From positions 18,765 to 32,948 of the forward strand of contig PJRA01000011.1 in NCBI GenBank assembly GCA_016987375.1: a DNA stretch of 14,184 bases. The letters run 5' to 3'. This DNA is from Brachionus koreanus. Lineage: Eukaryota > Rotifera > Eurotatoria > Ploima > Brachionidae. A program made the translations under genes and the position numbers. The notes beneath the pieces are model-generated. The model was not told the DNA's origin. It did no database searches and worked only from the letters and a program-made list of their open reading frames with translations. Numbering within the stretch: position 1 is the first letter of the stretch; every line of letters starts with the position of its first letter. Below are positions 1 to 9,851 of the stretch, one piece after another.

Positions 1-1738
1 TAATTTTTATTTTGTTCACCAAATAATTAGAGAGAGTTTTTTTAACTTTCTGAAAAACTACACAAAAGATCTAAAAATATGAAAATGTAAAAATGTAAAA
101 TTATTTTCATTTTGCCAAAATTTCAAGACTATACCAATATTTTGTGATGGCCATTGTTTTCGAGTATCAAAATTTACTTACTTCTTATCAATAAATATTC
201 AACATTTCAAAAATTCAGTCTGTTCCCATCAATGACTTTTAGATATGAAAAGCTAAAAAATCATTTAAAAACCAAAGCCTATTTTTGGTTAGCCAAATTT
301 GGCGATTTTGGTTGATCAAGTGATGGTTAACCAACATAACAAAATTTTTTTATAGCACTAGAAGCAGCAAAATTTTAAAACCTCGTATCTTTTGAATAGA
401 TTTTCCAAATGAATAAATCTTTTTTGGTTAATGTAGATTTTAAAATTTTCTATAAAAATGTGTCAAATAAAAACATTACTTAACTGTAATCAGCAATTAA
501 TTTTGTTTATAATGGATATATGTCCGTTGCCTTAATATTAGCGTTGGGTACCGTACCGTCAAAACTTGGTGTTGGTCCTTTTTATCACTGTGTACAAAAA
601 TAAAATTAAAAAAAAATAAAAATCGATAAAAGAATTGGATATAAGAAAAAAAGTTAAAAATTGGGAAATATAAAAATTTTTCCCCGTGCTCATCAAGACT
701 GCCAACACTATTTTTAACTGAAAATGATTATTTTTCTCGAGAATTATAGAGTAAATTCAAATGCTTTGCCATCTACAATTTCAAGACTACATTGAGCTTG
801 CACATGCAGCAGCATATTTTTTTTCATTATTATATATACAATGTGACGCCCAAATGATTTAAAAAAAGCTTTCATATTTTCCAAAAAAAAATTCTCAAGA
901 TTTTTAATTTTTACTTTTGAAAACGAAAATACAAACTACAAGTCATTAAAAATAGAAAAATATCGTTTTTAGAGCAAACTCCCTGTTTATTATATTTCTA
1001 TAATCAAGATATGACCACGACAATTAATTGCTAATGAAGTAATTGATTCAAACCAAGAAAAACCGAACCACGTCATTTTTCAAACTCCTCTATAGCCACT
1101 TTATTTGAACTTGCTTCAATTTTTGATTTAACTTTATCTAACACACTAAACCTTTTAATTTACTATTAATTCTATAAAACTTCTTAACAAGAGGGCTAAA
1201 AAGAGGGATAAAGCCACTCAGAACTGTCCTGGATTTCATGTCCAAACAATGAGATAATTCTTAGGTAAGAACTCTACCGACTTTTTGCAGAGACTGCACT
1301 GACTTCTTGTGACTAGACCAATAAATTATTTAAAGATTGAAATGGTTTGCCTATGGAAGTCACTGAAACTTCAGCTATTAATCAATTCAAAAATGGGTTG
1401 AATATTTTTAACACTGGACTGGTCCTCGCTGTTATAGATTCGAGTAATTTTGATAGTTTTTTGATTTTCTCAAATTTTCTTCTTAATTATTAAAATTTAA
1501 AAATTTCTTTTGAAAAAAAAACATTTAATTACTTTTCTTAAGATTTTTTCTTCTGTTTTTAAAAAAAAAATTTGTTTAATCAAAAATTTACTAATAAGAG
1601 GGGTCAAAAGTAGAAAATTGTCTCCAGAAAATTTCGTGGAGTCTCAACTTCTAAATTATAATGTTTAGCTAACGTTTTGAACTTTACATTTTTAAAAATT
1701 TGACCAGAACCCTTAAATATGAAGTACATTTGTATAAG
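1..1738. other. AT-rich flank, no recognised gene
   Basis: There is no long open frame on either strand. A perfect 12-bp palindrome GCCAAATTTGGC lies at 292-303 and a GGTTAACC palindrome follows at about 325-332; neither has an obvious function. Positions about 1080-1440 are less A/T-monotonous than their surroundings and are listed separately. Everything else reads as neutral, homopolymer-rich intergenic DNA. Confidence 0.6.
1080..1440 (-). pseudogene. possible decayed coding stretch, unassigned
   Basis: Base composition is more balanced here than around it. Minus-strand frames give short peptide-like runs separated by stops, such as SQCSLCKKSVEFLPKNY and SPLVKKFYRINSKLKGLV. The frame changes several times, as in old dead coding sequence or a transposon relic. 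I do not recognise the family. It could equally be chance in non-coding DNA. Confidence 0.2.
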
Positions 1739-2212
1739 TTTAAATATATTCAAAAAAAATAATAAAATAATCTTAGTCTACTTGTTATAAATTGCAAAAA
1801 AAAAGTAATAATATTTTTTATTTATTTAAAAAATAGATTGAGTTCAGCATTTAAATTTTGATAAATAAAGTAATAATAAAGTAATAATTGCAGTGTAGAT
1901 GAACAACAAATGCAGTAACTTCTGGACTGTTAAAAGGGATTGCTGAAGATGGAGCTAACAAAACTCAGTCAAAAGAAATTGAAAAGAGATTTTATCGAAA
2001 TGTATAAACTAGCAAGTAGATTAGAAAATGTTTAGCTAACTAGAGCCCAATTATCTATAATCAGAAGACTGCAATAATTACTTTATTTATTAAAATTTAA
2101 ATGCTGAACTCATTCTTTTTATTAAATAAATAAAAAATATCATTACTTTTTTTTTGCAATTTATAACAAGTAGACTAAGATTATTTTATTATTTTTTTTG
2201 AATATATTTAAA
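1739..2212. repeat. foldback element: long inverted repeats around a unique core
   Basis: The left arm (1739-1894) and the right arm (2069-2212) are reverse complements of each other over about 140-155 nt with only a few mismatches and small indels. The outer 60 or so bases, including TCTTAGTCTACTTGTTATAA, match exactly. Both ends are TTTAAA, which contains TTAA. That could be a TTAA target duplication of the piggyBac type or simply part of the repeat, because the palindrome hides the difference. The 174-nt core (1895-2068) is not self-complementary and is richer in GC than the arms. The arms imply a non-autonomous DNA transposon or foldback element. Confidence 0.85.
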
Positions 2213-2841
2213 ATTAATTTTTTTGATGTAGTCTTAATCCTGAATTTTGCACCTTTGATATTTATCAAAGTATTAAGCTTAGAAGAATTTTTTATTGCAC
2301 ATTAGTTTTTAAATAATATATTTTTAAATTTATTTTAGCTATTCAAAAATTTTATTAGAAATTTTTTAATTTATGTATTTAAATTTTATTAAATTAACTA
2401 GCAACGTCCAAATAAATTATTTGCCATTTTATTGTTTAATATTTTCTCAACAAGAACAAATTGCACTTTTAAAATTTAAAAATAAAAATTCGTAACAAAA
2501 ATCAAATATTCATGATAAAATTAAATATTAAAAAAATCAATTTTAAAACTTTACTTAAGCTCAAATAAATAAAAAAAGCACAAAAAAATTCAAAAATTAA
2601 TCTTATCAAGTCCAAGATTTGAAATTCATCGACTGTTATTTTTTAAACGTTGATAATATTATTTTAAACTAATTACATTGATTTTAGCAAATATATTTAT
2701 TAACAAACAAAATATTAAGTTCATAAAAACTAATTAAAAATTAATTATTATATATAAATAAATCTAAATAAATTTATTTAAAAAAAAAGGAAAAAGTTCT
2801 TTACTCTCGAGACCAACTTGATTGATTTTAGATGATTAACA
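2213..2841. other. AT-rich 3' flank of the STAND gene
   Basis: There are no open frames of note. The minus strand shows further AATAAA-type hexamers (for example around 2770-2780) that could be extra poly(A) signals for the gene ending at 2843. The rest is A/T homopolymer runs. Confidence 0.5.
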
Positions 2842-2847
2842 TTTATT
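2842..2847 (-). promoter_or_regulatory. poly(A) signal overlapping the stop codon
   Basis: On the minus strand AATAAA occupies 2847-2842, so the TAA stop codon (2845-2843) lies inside the hexamer. If it is used, the 3' UTR would be only some 15-30 nt. More AATAAA hexamers lie downstream, so use of this one is inferred from sequence alone. Confidence 0.45.
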
Positions 2848-5800
2848 CTAAATCAAGCATACAACAGTTTAAATCCGAGCACAAATTGCATAAATTTGCG
2901 TCAAACACCATTGATATTTTTGAATTTGATTGTGGCTTTTGATAAATTTTTTTACAAAGACAACATTTAAATAAATTGTCTGAATTTGGACCATTTTCAG
3001 AGTGTTTGATGCAAGTGTAGACAAGTTTAGAACTAACTGTAAAAAATGATCCACATACATAACATGAATTCTTGTTTGGACTATTTTGACTTAAAAATCC
3101 AATTTTGTTCGCACAGTACAAACAAATTTTCAAGTTTGTGCTTGTGTTTTTGTTGGCTAAAAATCTACATCTAAGATCCTTAATATTTAATAAAATTTAA
3201 TTGTCTCGATTATATTTGTTTTTAAAAAACAAAATTACTTTGTATAAGAGAGATTTATATGAAAAATTTAAATACTTGTTAGCTTCATTTGTTTTCAAAT
3301 ACTCAGCTAGTTGCTTTTTATCTGAAATTATCTTGTAATGGTAACAAAGTTCTAAACAACTCAATGATCTATATTTAGATATATTGCGGTAGAAATTTAT
3401 CAATTTTTTGTGATAAGAATAATATGTTTGGTTATTTGGGAGAAACTCTGCGTCTATGACTTGACCAATATAATTTGTATTTAATGTAATAAGCTGAATA
3501 TTTTGATAATAAGAAAATTTAAGATAGAACTTTAAATTTCGAATTATGTGAGCGCATTCAAGTCTATTTGTATCAAAACCACAGCTTTTTAATAACAATG
3601 GTATTTCATTCTCTGGTATTCCATTACGCGTCAAGTGAATCAAACACAAAATCTAAAAAAATAATTTACTGTTTAAAATTTATTTTGCAATTAATTAAAT
3701 TTAATCTTTTCAGTGTCGTTAATAGCTAATACTAAAGAATTACTTTAATCTTTCTTTTTTTTATACTAGGAAAAAATGTAACTTTTAGGAACATTGCAAT
3801 TTGTGCATACGAAAAAATAAAATATAAGCTAGATTTCAAATTATAATAATAATATAATTTAATATAATTTTTATATTTGAATTAGCAAATCTTAACTTTG
3901 AAAATACCAACATTTGATAGTTTATGCATAAAAATTGAAAAAAAATCTGATTTTACTAAAAAATCCAATAAAATTTAAATATGTATTGAACTTTGAAATA
4001 ATGAAGAATTTAGTATTGCGAAAGTTTTTTAATATTTTTTTTTTTAAATAAAAATTTTAGATTCTTCCTTTAAAAAGACATTTTTTAAATTATCTTTATA
4101 AAAAGTTTATTGTATCTAAAAAGAATTTTTTCTTTTTATTGAATATTCTATTGTACTTAAAGTAATGGTAAAAAACCTGCTTTTGGGTGTTGGATATTGA
4201 AATTTTAAACTAAAAATTGAAAGAAACATAAACAAAAATTAAAAAATTAAATCAAAATTTTTTTAATTTCGCCATTAATCTTATTGTAAGCATGGACTCG
4301 TTTTCAATCTATTATTGCTCTTTTTATTAAATGCTTTGTAGTAAACATAGCAGGAATATTAATTTTAATGAAGCTCAAAATTAAATGTAAACATATTTCA
4401 TTACACAAACAAAAGCAGCAATCGAAGCACAAGAATTCATTGCCTACAGCTAATTGATAGAGATTGTCATGAGTTAAAATAATATTGCTATTATCATTTA
4501 AATCAGTTCCTGATTCAGTAATTAAATCCTTAAATTAAGATCAAGTCTAATTTTAGCATTTTATTAATTATTTAAATTTTTTTTTAAATATATGTTTTTT
4601 TTTTCTCTCATTTTATAAGCAAAATTTGGCAAAATAATTATATGTTTTTACTACCTAAAAGTAAAGGGCAAATAAAGTAAGGTGCATTGGCCTTTAATAT
4701 GTTCACCCTTGAAAATTTACAGAAAATTCTATGCAAACTAATTAACCTTTTTTCTTTATGACTTTTCATTTTGAGGATTTTAGGGGGAAATTTTAGAGAA
4801 TCTTCAGAATTTTAAAATGAAGAAAAGTAAAATTTTTAATTAAATTTCAGTAATTAAATTTTTCTTCAAATTTTAAATGTCTAATTAAATTTCATTGTAT
4901 ATTTATAAATTAAAATACAATTTGCAGTTAAATAGAAACAAGATAAGATGATCTTAATTTTTAAATTTGGTTTTAAATTTTAAAATCAATAAGTTCAATC
5001 CCCCATTAATTTAATTATAATTTGATAATTTACTTCTTTAATTATGTCATCGGAAAAGTCGGAGTTTATTCTATAGATAATATTTCGTATCAATTCGGAT
5101 AATTCGGATGAGAAATCTTGAATTTGTTTGTTAATAGTTGTAAATTCACCAAAAACACGCAGTTCATTGCAAACACAATTTAGCCATAATGGAAGTTTGT
5201 TTTTCGATGATTTTTCTAATAAAAGATTCATTTGTAGATCATCTAGTCTCTTGAAAAAATTGGTAAAAAAAATTGAATTTTCATTGTTAAAATTCAGGCA
5301 AAATTGTAAAATAAAAAGTTGGAAAAATTATAATATTGAAAATTTAGAATCTTGAGTTAAAAATTTTAAGTGAATTTATATTTTTAAATAAACTGATTTG
5401 AATGATCTACCAAATCATATGTCATATACTTTGTTTATTTAATTGGAAAATTTTCGAAATTACAATCAGAGAAATCAATTATTGGAACATCGTAAAATGA
5501 AAATGCTTTGAAGAAAAAATTGATGATGATGACTGATTTTGTATGTTTGGTGGAATTTCCAAGTTATAATATACAAAGAGCTTTAAATGAAAAATTTATA
5601 CTGAACAATTAGAACGCATGTATGAAAATTAGGTTTGCTTCTTCAAACAGCTGGAATAATGAAAAAGCTAGAGGGGTGTAGTGATATTTTTGCTTCCAAA
5701 AGCCATGAATGGTACAAGAGAGGAATTGAACTATTTGCTGATAGATGGCCAAAGACTATAAAGCAAGATGGCTTACATTTTGAAGATATACTAACTATTG

Positions 5801-8800
5801 CTCATTGAATTTTTCAATTTTTGAATTTAATTTTTTTTAACAAGTGTTCAAAAATTAATTTACAGAAAAAAAATATTTTATTTATAAGTAAAATTTTAAA
5901 AGTTTACTTTATTATATTTTTGTAGAAATTTCTTTATAAAATTTCTCGATTGCATTTTATCAAATCCATTCAGAACTATTTCAAGGCAGTCATTTGAAAC
6001 AAATTCGGATGCTTGTTCGGGAGTACAAGTAAATACAAAGATTAAGTTCTTATACAAAGAGCTCAAACCAATCAATTCAAAATAATCTCGTCGTTTTTCC
6101 TTTAAATATGTTTAATTTAAAAATAAGTTAAAATCTAAGAAAAAAAAGCCTTGTTGAAATAAAATAAAAAATTTAAATTTTAATTCTTATTTTTTTTGAC
6201 TTCTTTTGAAGTATTTTTATCTAAACCCAGTAATTTTTCTCCATGTCATTTTTTTTCATCATTTTCTGATCTTTATTAAAATATATTATAAAAATTTTGC
6301 TAAATTAAAAATGGAAAATTTCCCATTTAATAGTAATTTCACCAGAGAAACATTAATAAGCATCTATTTAACACTAAAAAGTCCGACTGGTTTAAAATAA
6401 AAAAATTAAATTTGCTCATGTAGACAAAGAAAATATTTTTTCTGAAGAATTAATAACAAGATTCTTAGTTTTAAGAGTTAATTTATAAAATCTTACTTCT
6501 ATTAAAAAAACATATGTTTTAATTTTTTTAAATCAATATTTTTTTTTTTATTTCCTATAAAAACAGTATTTTATATTTACCCAATATCTCAATATTTCTA
6601 ATTTTTGTCTATATGATATACTTATTGTATATCGGTTAGTCATTGCTTGATTTATGAAAATTCGATTTATAGGAAAATCCTAATCAATTATTTGAAATCA
6701 TTATTTGACTAACCACCAAACAAAGCATAACTACTAATTATAAAACAGAACCAACAATGGAGGTAGAAAATATCATTTAAAATTCCTATTAAAAACATAT
6801 TTTAAACCAAATTTATTAAGGATTATCCAAAAACTTCCGACCATTGACCAATTTGAGTAGAGAATTTGATAAACTTTAACGCAAATGTATCATGTGGACC
6901 ATAACACCTATATGGCAATGAAACTTTTCACACCGAAATAAGAATACGATGCATGATTGGCATTAAATTTTAGAACATATGAGACCAAATTTATGTTTAG
7001 AAAAATACACTTGATTTATTTACAGTGTAAAGTTGAAAAAATATTTTTTGCAAGAATTAAATACACATAACAGAAAAGAACAAAAAAAACCATAATAAAG
7101 TTATTTAATTACAAAAATCTATAGCTAAATAAAACAAATAATGTTTACTTTTGGACAAATTTTGACCAAGAGCTCTAAAATAAATTATTTTTTTTTTAAA
7201 AGAATATATAGGTTTTTTATCAACAAAACGGTGCGTAATATAGGTTTCAATTATTTAAAATTAAAGAATTTTACCGAAAAAATACTTTCTTAGCTATTTT
7301 TTTGTAAATTTTCAGCTATAATTTTTAAAAAAAAAGAGCTAAGGTTCGCGTTAAGAGCCAAAATACTAAATTTAATTAAATATTTAGGCGTTGTTTGAAA
7401 GCTTATAAAAATGGGTTGAGCTACGGTCAAATTCTTAAAACATACTTCTCTGGCAAATCTAATGCTAAAACACAAGATCATCTAAGAATTTCTAGTAGTT
7501 TATTAATATAAAAAATGAAAATTAAATTTTAATGATTTTTTTTAAAAAATTGAACTATATTTTGACTTTTTTTGGATTAATTAAGCTTTAAATAAAAAAA
7601 GTGAAACATGAGATTTGTTCAGAATTTTATCTAGTTTTATAATTTAAATAAAAAAGTTAGGGTCTTGGGTCAATCCTCCGACGAGAATCAAAAAAACTGG
7701 AAAAAAGCACAAAAAATGTGTTTTTTTGGTTTAAAGTGCAACTTAATTCTACTTAAAATACTTGAAAAATATATCATTTAATAGAAAATTTTGCGCTCTT
7801 TAAAAATATATTTAGATATAGTAACTTTTGAATTAAAACTCATCTCAAAAATTTCAAAAACTTAAACCACTGTTTTCAAAAACTATCAAATTTCAAGACT
7901 CTCTAGTCAAAAAAGAAACAATATACGGAGATTACGAATATGCTATCGAAAATTGTCGATAGTGCTGTTGTTTTGCTACGCGCGAACCTTAGAAGACTAT
8001 TTATCTTTCTGCAATAATGCTTAAGCTATTCTCTTTCACATAATTAGTGGTCAGAAGGTCAAGGTCTTATCATTATCCTTAAAACATGTGGTCCGTTAAC
8101 TAGTTTTAAAACTCGATGAATTAGATCTTATGGTCCAACTGATACATTCTGGTTAAAGTTTATCAAATTCTTTACAAAATGGTTGGTGGTCGGAAGTTTT
8201 TGGAAAATTTTATTTCAATTTTTTTTCCCAAATCAAAATTTTTTTTTTAAATTTAAAAATATTAGTTAATTAGTTAATAAATTAAAAATACCAGTTCAAA
8301 GCCATCTATTATTATCAATAATTTGGTTTTTCTTTGACATAAGATTCCAAGTAATTTTTTAAATGAGTCTAAAGTGCTAGTCGAATCAAAAGCTATCTCT
8401 AAACACAGCTCGTCCCCTAAATCTAAATTTAAAAATAATGTTATAATTTCCTGATTATTTTTTAGCACTTACTCAATAATTTTTGATAATGATAAATAAA
8501 TCTGGTCACAAATCCTCTATGGTATTTACTAAAACCAGTCGAATCGGCAAAATGATAGAAAATTTCTGTATTTTGAATATTTTTTTCAAAATATTTTTTA
8601 ATAACCATAGCCAAAAAACTTGTTTCTGAAAAAACTATCAAAAATATTGATAAAAAAATTGGTAAAATTGGTACTTCCTGATCCTCTTTCTCCAATTACT
8701 AATCCAGAAGCATGATTTAGAATTTTATCAGTGAACAAATTTAGTTCTTTTTCATAACCGACAAAAAAATTCGTCATCTCAACAACAAGTAAATCTTGAT

Positions 8801-9816
8801 AAGAAAGTTCTATTTTAATAAATAATTTAAAAAAAAAATCTTTAATTTATTAATTTGAAAATACCATCCTTGAAAAAAATGTCTAGTTTCTGAGCTTTTA
8901 CTTCGTTTGAATAAAAAACTGAATTTTCAAGTGTGTATATAGGACTTGAATTTGGATACATTTTTTCAATTGAGTTAATTAAAAAATCAAGAGTTTTTTC
9001 GCAAAAATTTTTGAAGTTTTTTAGCTTAACTTTTTTTCTTCCAGTTTTATCATCGATTTTATCGTACTCACAAGAATAACTAAACACTTGATCTGGAAAG
9101 TATTGTCTTAATCTACCTTTTAAGGCTTTTAATTGAGACTTAGCATTGGGATCTGATTCGTAAAATTTATTTCTATATTCTTCAGGTATTTCTTTCAGGC
9201 TATCTCTTAGAAAAAAACATGCATTTTTGTTTCTACATCGAATAGCACCATGTAAAAATTCCATATGAGTGATTGAAATATTTGGTACCCAATTGTATGT
9301 TTGCTTAATGCTAGATTGAAGAGAGCTGGAATCCGGCACCCAGCCATATTTATCTCCCAGCATTCCAACAAAAAACGGCTGACCATCGTTTTCATTCAAG
9401 CATCGATCAAGTTCTGAAAGACAAGTTAGAATTGTGTCTTCATTGGTGCTATCAGCAGGAACTCCCCATCTCAAATCACATTCTATTAAGTCCATGTTTC
9501 TCTTATGACACCATTCTCTCAATTCAGGAAAGACAAATTTAACCAACAATTCTCTCTCGTTAAAAAAATCTGTGAAAGTTGACGAAACAAATATTCTTAT
9601 TGCCTTTGTTCTTTTAAATGATTCTAAGCTAGGTATAATAACAGGTGATTTTGGCTTGGTTTTCAAAATGTTTTCAATAATCTGATTATCAATTGTCCAC
9701 CATGTTTGATCAATCAACGATTTACTAATTATTTCATCATTTGACAACAGCAAAATTTCTTTGGATATTGCATTCTTTTTTAATTGCTTTTTTTCTTCTA
9801 TTCTAGGATTTGACAT
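2843..9816 (-). CDS. DUF4062-NACHT STAND NTPase with Cys-rich tail (8 exons)
   Basis: Predicted exons on the minus strand: 9816-8865, 8809-8675, 8625-8473, 8422-8292, 6099-5908, 5249-5034, 3652-3239 and 3178-2843. Phases agree at every join and all introns are GT-AG, giving 842 residues. DUF4062 spans about 72-200 (RIFVSSTFTDFFNER, ECDLRWGVP, GMLGDKYGW). NACHT follows: VGYEKEL before Walker A GERGSGKTS (357-365, K363), Walker B LLIIIDGFEL (448-457, D453), then LWLNCVCNELRVFGEF near 541. Residues 594-731 resemble the winged-helix and helical region after NACHT in the NPHP3/TEP1-like family (LIHLTRNGIPENEI). The end carries CxxC pairs at 750/753, 770/773, 803/806 and 828/831, like zinc ribbons. 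Unlike NPHP3 or TEP1 it has no TPR or WD repeats. Family members are ATP-driven oligomerising switches or scaffolds, so a regulatory role is inferred; the ligand is unknown. An in-frame TGA eight codons upstream supports this ATG. Exon 6 could start a few bases later; the chosen acceptor keeps frame and family alignment. Confidence 0.88.
4304..4534 (-). other. orphan Cys-rich open frame inside intron 6
   Basis: On the minus strand a frame of 76 codons stays open from 4534 to a TGA at 4306-4304. It begins just after a TAA and an AAG that could be a splice acceptor (AAG at 4531-4529), as seen at real introns of this gene. It encodes a Cys-rich segment (NEFLCFDCCFCLCNEIC) with no recognised family. 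A GTAATG after TTTGTTT could be a donor. Host-family alignment runs directly from exon 6 to exon 7, so it is not needed in the main protein. It may be a cryptic or alternative exon, a relic, or chance. Confidence 0.25.
5603..5808 (+). pseudogene. mariner-type transposase C-terminal relic in intron 5
   Basis: From 5659 to the TGA at 5806-5808 the plus strand encodes a 49-residue end including FASKSHEWYKRGIELFADRW and then KTIKQDGLHFED. This matches the usual C-terminus of mariner transposases (FASK..FY..GI..L..RW.K.I..DG.YF.D). The frame extends back to about 5630 (LGLLLQTAGIMKK) and then needs a frame change to reach EQLERMYEN at about 5603, so the copy is broken. No catalytic DD(D/E) region is present. 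It lies antisense within intron 5 (5907-5250) of the STAND gene, and its insertion probably explains part of that intron's length. The mariner assignment is confident; the subfamily is not. Confidence 0.75.
6826..8204. mobile_element. 1.4-kb terminal-inverted-repeat element in intron 4
   Basis: The left end at 6826 reads TCCAAAAACTTCCGACCA and the right end at 8204 is its exact reverse complement. Similarity continues inward for about 85 nt with mismatches (shared AATTTGATAAACTTTAAC, TGTATCA, TGGACCATAA). The left flank ends in TA and the right flank begins AA, so a TA target duplication may have decayed; no clear duplication remains. There is no intact transposase. A plus-strand open stretch at 7380-7511 includes KAYKNGLSYGQILKTY, which looks faintly like a helix-turn-helix. 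The interior also has a perfect hairpin CTATCGA/TCGATAG near 7940-7960. It fills most of the 2192-nt intron 4. Tc1/mariner membership is only a guess. Confidence 0.6.
8626..8674 (-). other. 49-nt intron splitting the Walker A lysine codon
   Basis: On the minus strand the exon ends GGATCAGGAA, followed by GTACCAATTT...GATAGTTTTTTCAG, and the next exon starts AAACAAGT. Reading through gives a P-loop without lysine (GERGSGST) and a later stop. Splicing gives GERGSGKTSFLA and joins two frames that each carry NACHT sequence. The lysine codon is A|AA. Confidence 0.9.
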
Positions 9817-9851
9817 TTTTGAAAAAATTTTTTTTTTTCAAAATATTTCAT
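9817..9851 (-). promoter_or_regulatory. 5' leader with short overlapping uORF and hairpin
   Basis: Immediately upstream of the STAND gene ATG the minus strand reads TTTTGAAAAAA, five A, then TTTTTTCAAAA, which can pair as an 11-bp stem. An upstream ATG at 9851-9849 opens a 17-codon frame that is out of frame with the main start and runs past it. If the transcript includes this ATG it could lower translation. No TATA box or trans-splice acceptor can be assigned with confidence, so the transcript start is unknown. Confidence 0.3.

Noticed and set aside
292..303. GCCAAATTTGGC palindrome, with a similar hairpin at 10150-10167, as a binding site or family repeat
   Set aside because: Too short, and similarity does not extend clearly into the flanks.
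2869..3060. 63-codon minus-strand frame
   Set aside because: Overlaps exon 8 in another frame; the exon 8 frame has the CxxC pattern and phase-correct splicing.
2843..3649. Two or three separate small genes at the left of the STAND gene
   Set aside because: Phase-correct GT-AG introns join these frames to the NACHT exons, and the winged-helix-like segment is expected right there in the family.
5128..5355. 75-codon plus-strand frame
   Set aside because: Antisense shadow of exon 6 of the STAND gene, where the minus strand matches the NACHT family.
6206..6400. 64-codon plus-strand frame
   Set aside because: Phe/Ile/Leu/Lys-rich translation typical of AT-rich noise, with no motif and no splice or family context.
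7290..7481. 63-codon minus-strand frame
   Set aside because: It lies inside the intron-4 element and has no motif; the opposite strand reads more like a transposase trace.
8462..8700. Frameshift and loss of the Walker A lysine in the NACHT domain
   Set aside because: A GT-AG intron at 8674-8626 restores GERGSGKTS and the frame, so the gene is not broken.
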